A stretch of DNA of 64,000 nt, from contig JACPUX010000070.1 of the NCBI GenBank assembly GCA_016192065.1, positions 48,625 to 112,624 on the forward strand, written 5' to 3'. Of this stretch, positions 61,509-64,000 are shown piece by piece. The translations under genes were made by a program, and so were the position numbers. The notes under the pieces are model-generated. The model was not told the origin of the DNA, did no database searches, and saw only the letters and a list, made by a program, of their open reading frames with translations. This DNA is from Betaproteobacteria bacterium (GTDB lineage Bacteria; Pseudomonadota; Gammaproteobacteria; Burkholderiales; Casimicrobiaceae). Position 1 is the stretch's first letter. Each line of letters starts with the position of its first letter.

Positions 61509-62015
61509 CTACTTTTTCGCCGCTTGGTACATCGCTTGGTACATGCGGTCTCCGCGGGATTGGCACTCTTTCTCACCTTCCTTGTCGGCACATGGAATCA
61601 AAAACAAACCCGGCACGAGTCCATCGCAAATTAATAGCTCGCGGGCCGCAGCACCATCCCGCTCGTATTCGGCAAGCAACCCTTCCGGAAGCGTTACTCG
61701 ATAATGCTCCGCGCTCTCAACCCACACGAACGCCCCGCGAATAGTCTTCCCCCGCATTAAGCCCGCATTGCGACCGAAACGAATGTGGTCGCCCTGGCGT
61801 GCGACGCTATTTGCTTCAAGCACTTCGCCTTCATATTGGGTCCCACATTCAACGCCCCGAACCTGATGCCTTCGCACTTGATCGATTCTGACGCTTGCGA
61901 CAAATGGTCCTTTCGCCCATTCGGCATCGCGGGGTTGCCCGCAGCCTAGCAAAATGAAGCAACCAATTACGACCGCCCATGTTGATGCCTCGAAGTACCA
62001 GTTCTTGCGTATCAC
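61509..62015 (-). CDS. Lipoprotein coupled to the rhs gene, candidate immunity protein
   Basis: 168 residues. The N-terminal signal contains AVVIGCFILLGCGQPRD with the lipobox LLGC. The mature part has RRHQVRGVECGTQYEGEVLE and RITLPEG-type beta segments (VTLPEGLLAEYERDG), plus paired Cys (CDG, PCADKEGEKEC). No known family. The ATG overlaps the rhs stop (ATGA), the usual position of a cognate immunity gene. A periplasmic lipoprotein location fits an immunity protein against an Rhs-delivered zincin. Confidence 0.75.
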   Translation of the reverse strand: MIRKNWYFEASTWAVVIGCFILLGCGQPRDAEWAKGPFVASVRIDQVRRHQVRGVECGTQYEGEVLEANSVARQGDHIRFGRNAGLMRGKTIRGAFVWVESAEHYRVTLPEGLLAEYERDGAAARELLICDGLVPGLFLIPCADKEGEKECQSRGDRMYQAMYQAAKK

Positions 62016-64000
62016 TGCTTGGCCCTGCGCCGATAAATGGAATCCTCCGGGATTGGCTGATTCAAAAATCGGCTCGCCCAGCGATCAGCCGCCGTCTCGT
62101 ATGCTGGCACACTCGGGTTGCTCAGATATTCTGCCAGTGAATATTGCGAATCGGAAGTTGGTAAAAGGTGCGCAAATTCGTGCGCGACCAAGAATAGCGG
62201 GGCTTGCTTATACAGTGCGCCCCTAAAAAAGCGGACTGTCCCCTTTCCTGCGTCCGCGGCCACAGGATCCCCGAGACTGTCCTCGGCCCAGCGATCCTCA
62301 AAGGAGAGGACAGCTCGGTTCCGCATGGCTTTCAATGAAACATCTCCCGACGCGTCAATTCGCTCTGAGAATTCCAAAGCCGCGCCGCGTAGCTTGTCAG
62401 GAAGATTCGAATAGGCGCGCTTGCCTTCGCCTCCCCAGCAGTTATGCGGCACGCAGTTAAAGAGGTAGTCAATCACCGCCACCATCGCCCCATCGCCCGC
62501 CCGTCCTCCGGCAAGCTTTGAAGCCATGGCGCCCACGACCGCGCGCCCGACCACCCCGCCACCCAAACCCACCGCGCCGGCCGCCGCCGAGAATCCACCC
62601 GAGGCGGCACCGCCTTTGCAGCTCCCGCCGGCCGCGGCCGATTGGGCGCATCCTACCACGGCATGCAGAGCGACATTGGCGGCCTTCGCGTATTCGCCAA
62701 AGACGTTGCCGGCGCTGGTGGTGATGTGGCCAATGCCAAAGTTCAGCGCCCCGAACGCCGCCCCTTGCAGGGCGCCCTGCAAAGCCCCTTCGATGTTGCC
62801 GCTGCTCAGGCCGCCTGCCGCGAAGCCGCCCATCGCCCCGGCAATCATGGCGCCCTGGATGGTCAGCGTCGCCGTCTGCATCCCCGCGACAGTGGCGACG
62901 GTAGCGAACGTGGTCGATGCCCCCATGGCCAATGCGGCGCTGGTCATCGCTCCCGCCGTCATAATCGTCACAATAATCGCCGCCACCGGCGCCCGTATCC
63001 TCGTCCACGCCGAATACCCCGTCGGATCGATGAACGACAGCGGGTTATTGAAGACATACGCATACCGATCGTAATTCTGCCCGTCATAGGGCGCCTGGAT
63101 GATCGGGTCGGCTTGCAGCATCCGCCCCAGGGCGTCGAAGTAGAGCCGCCCGTTCATGTGGATCAGGCCCGCTTCGGTAAGGTGCTCGTGGCCGGTGAAC
63201 CCGAGTTCTTCGGCGTTGGCGTCGGCGTTGACGATCGGGACGACACTGCGCTTGCCCCAGGGGTCGTAGGTAAAGCGCTGTCTCGCCGTGCCCGCGCCAT
63301 CGGTAATGGCAACGATGCTCGCCAGGTGGTCCTTGAACCAATAGCGGGTGTCGTCTTGCGCGTCGCTGCGCCGGGTGACGATGCCCACCGCGCCTTCGGG
63401 GGTGAGGAGGTAGTGCCGCAGTTCCACCACGCCATCGTTGCGGGCGTGTTCTTCGAAGGCGCCCAGGTAATAGGTGCTGGAGCTTCCCTGCGGAGTTTGA
63501 GTTTGCGCGGTTTCCTTCAGGCGGGCGTGGGCGGCATCGTAGCGGTAGTCGAGGGTGTTGCCCTCGGCCTGGATGCGGCTCGGGAGGTTGAAGGGTAGAT
63601 AGGTGAGCGTCTTGTTGGCGCCATTGCCGGTGAGGGTTGTGACGTTGCCGTTGTTGTCGTAGCCCAGGCTGTAACCGCCGGCACTGTTGACGCGGTGGGT
63701 GCCGGTTTGGTAGCCGTAGGTGCCGCTTACCCCGCTGCGGGTGTTAAGCCGCCCGTCGGCATAGTAGCTGGCGACGGTCTCGTTCGTATTCCGGGTGGTG
63801 AGGCGGTTCAGGAGGTCATAGCCGAAGGTTTCCCAGGCTTGCCCGTTGGGTGCGTCACCGCGGCCGATGAGGTTGCCCAGGGCGTCGAAGGTATAGGTGG
63901 CGTTTTGAGCACGATTGACCCCCGGCCGCGCAGTGCATCCTGTTCCCAATGTCGCCCCGGCAGGCGCGGACTGTGGCGCCACCCCACATCGCCGCCGGCC
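62012..64000 (-). CDS. Rhs/YD-repeat protein with C-terminal zincin (HExxH) toxin domain, 5' part missing
   Basis: About 663 residues lie in the window; the frame is open at the right edge. YD-type repeats include YTFDALGNLIGRGD, SYYADGRLNTRSGVSG and YSLGYDNNGNVTTL. The conserved Rhs core end is FDALGRMLQADPIIQAPYDG, then NYDRYAYVFNNPLSFIDPTG. After it come a hydrophobic, Ala/Gly-rich segment and a C-terminal domain with LVAHEFAHLL (HExxH zinc motif) and YETAADRWASRF, whose Glu is a plausible third ligand, as in gluzincins. The toxin is predicted to be a metallopeptidase delivered by T6SS or a similar system. The sequence upstream of QNATYTFDALGN (63898 on) matches the 103-bp repeat, so the true 5' structure is uncertain. 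The last 4 bp overlap the lipoprotein gene. Confidence 0.88.
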   Translation of the reverse strand, partial: GRRRCGVAPQSAPAGATLGTGCTARPGVNRAQNATYTFDALGNLIGRGDAPNGQAWETFGYDLLNRLTTRNTNETVASYYADGRLNTRSGVSGTYGYQTGTHRVNSAGGYSLGYDNNGNVTTLTGNGANKTLTYLPFNLPSRIQAEGNTLDYRYDAAHARLKETAQTQTPQGSSSTYYLGAFEEHARNDGVVELRHYLLTPEGAVGIVTRRSDAQDDTRYWFKDHLASIVAITDGAGTARQRFTYDPWGKRSVVPIVNADANAEELGFTGHEHLTEAGLIHMNGRLYFDALGRMLQADPIIQAPYDGQNYDRYAYVFNNPLSFIDPTGYSAWTRIRAPVAAIIVTIMTAGAMTSAALAMGASTTFATVATVAGMQTATLTIQGAMIAGAMGGFAAGGLSSGNIEGALQGALQGAAFGALNFGIGHITTSAGNVFGEYAKAANVALHAVVGCAQSAAAGGSCKGGAASGGFSAAAGAVGLGGGVVGRAVVGAMASKLAGGRAGDGAMVAVIDYLFNCVPHNCWGGEGKRAYSNLPDKLRGAALEFSERIDASGDVSLKAMRNRAVLSFEDRWAEDSLGDPVAADAGKGTVRFFRGALYKQAPLFLVAHEFAHLLPTSDSQYSLAEYLSNPSVPAYETAADRWASRFLNQPIPEDSIYRRRAKQ
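63898..64000. repeat. 103-bp direct repeat, copy B, running off the window
   Basis: Same 103 bp as 61016-61118 with one mismatch. On the minus strand it lies inside the open rhs frame, just upstream of TYTFDALGN; on the plus strand it starts TGGCGTTTTGAGCAC. It either represents the left end of an IS21-like insertion in rhs or a duplicated rhs core segment. The boundary at 63898 coincides with the same base as in copy A. Confidence 0.8.

Overview
The window is a high-GC (roughly 63-65 % by eye), gene-dense stretch of a proteobacterial chromosome. Gene content points to a metabolically versatile betaproteobacterium, Rhodocyclales or Burkholderiales-like: several branched-chain-amino-acid-type ABC transporters coupled to acyl-CoA enzymes, a sigma-54 activator, PPK2 and CHAD polyphosphate proteins, a DUF692/DUF2063 bufferin operon, and an Rhs polymorphic-toxin locus. 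I see no rRNA, tRNA, CRISPR array or origin.

Layout. 1-4.3 kb (minus): a TetR-led operon tetR-livK-livH-mmgE/prpD-livM that runs off the left edge. 4.5-6.5 kb: an exported S9 peptidase. 6.7-12.2 kb: two tandem multi-PAS hybrid-free histidine kinases. 12.3-19 kb: an AMP-dependent acyl-CoA ligase divergent from a complete livMHKGF transporter. 19-23 kb: a small membrane protein, a 235-bp MITE-like element, a TPM-domain protein and a hydroxyacid-oxoacid transhydrogenase. 23.4-26.9 kb: a large secreted RCC1/Fn3/beta-helix protein. 27-32 kb: a PPOX/MocR divergent pair, an HDAC-like deacylase and a diguanylate cyclase. 31.9-34.2 kb: a sparse accessory islet with an orphan zinc-ribbon PD-(D/E)XK protein and a hicB-like remnant. 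34.2-45.1 kb (minus): a second S9 peptidase, MaoC-like hydratase, ArsP/YraQ-type permease with ArsR regulator, and an ArsS-type radical-SAM cluster with two sugar transferases, a TVP38-flavoprotein fusion and a thioredoxin-DsbD-like membrane protein. 45.1-47.6 kb: PPK2 and CYTH-CHAD. 47.7-51.4 kb: a sigma-54 activator followed by paired enhancer-like palindromes, a consensus -24/-12 promoter, and the target livK-like/SDR pair. 52.3-55.5 kb: the bufferin operon bufA-bufB-bufC-doxX plus a membrane protein, convergent with exported MsrA/MsrB. 56.8-58.4 kb: an autoregulated TetR-hydrolase pair. 58.5-64 kb: an Rhs polymorphic-toxin and immunity locus with a zincin C-terminus, a lipoprotein, a truncated barnase-like module and a barstar gene.

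How it works together. Three separate Liv-type systems, each with its own regulator or acyl-CoA-type enzyme partner, suggest uptake and CoA activation of organic acids or aromatic compounds rather than only amino acids. The bufferin operon, periplasmic methionine-sulfoxide reductases and ArsR/ArsS cluster form a metal, metalloid and oxidative-stress theme. The right-hand 5.5 kb is accessory, with insertion or recombination scars and stacked immunity-type genes. The best candidates for new biology are the sigma-54 module, the Rhs/zincin and barnase/barstar modules, and the orphan nuclease at 32.6-33.6 kb.
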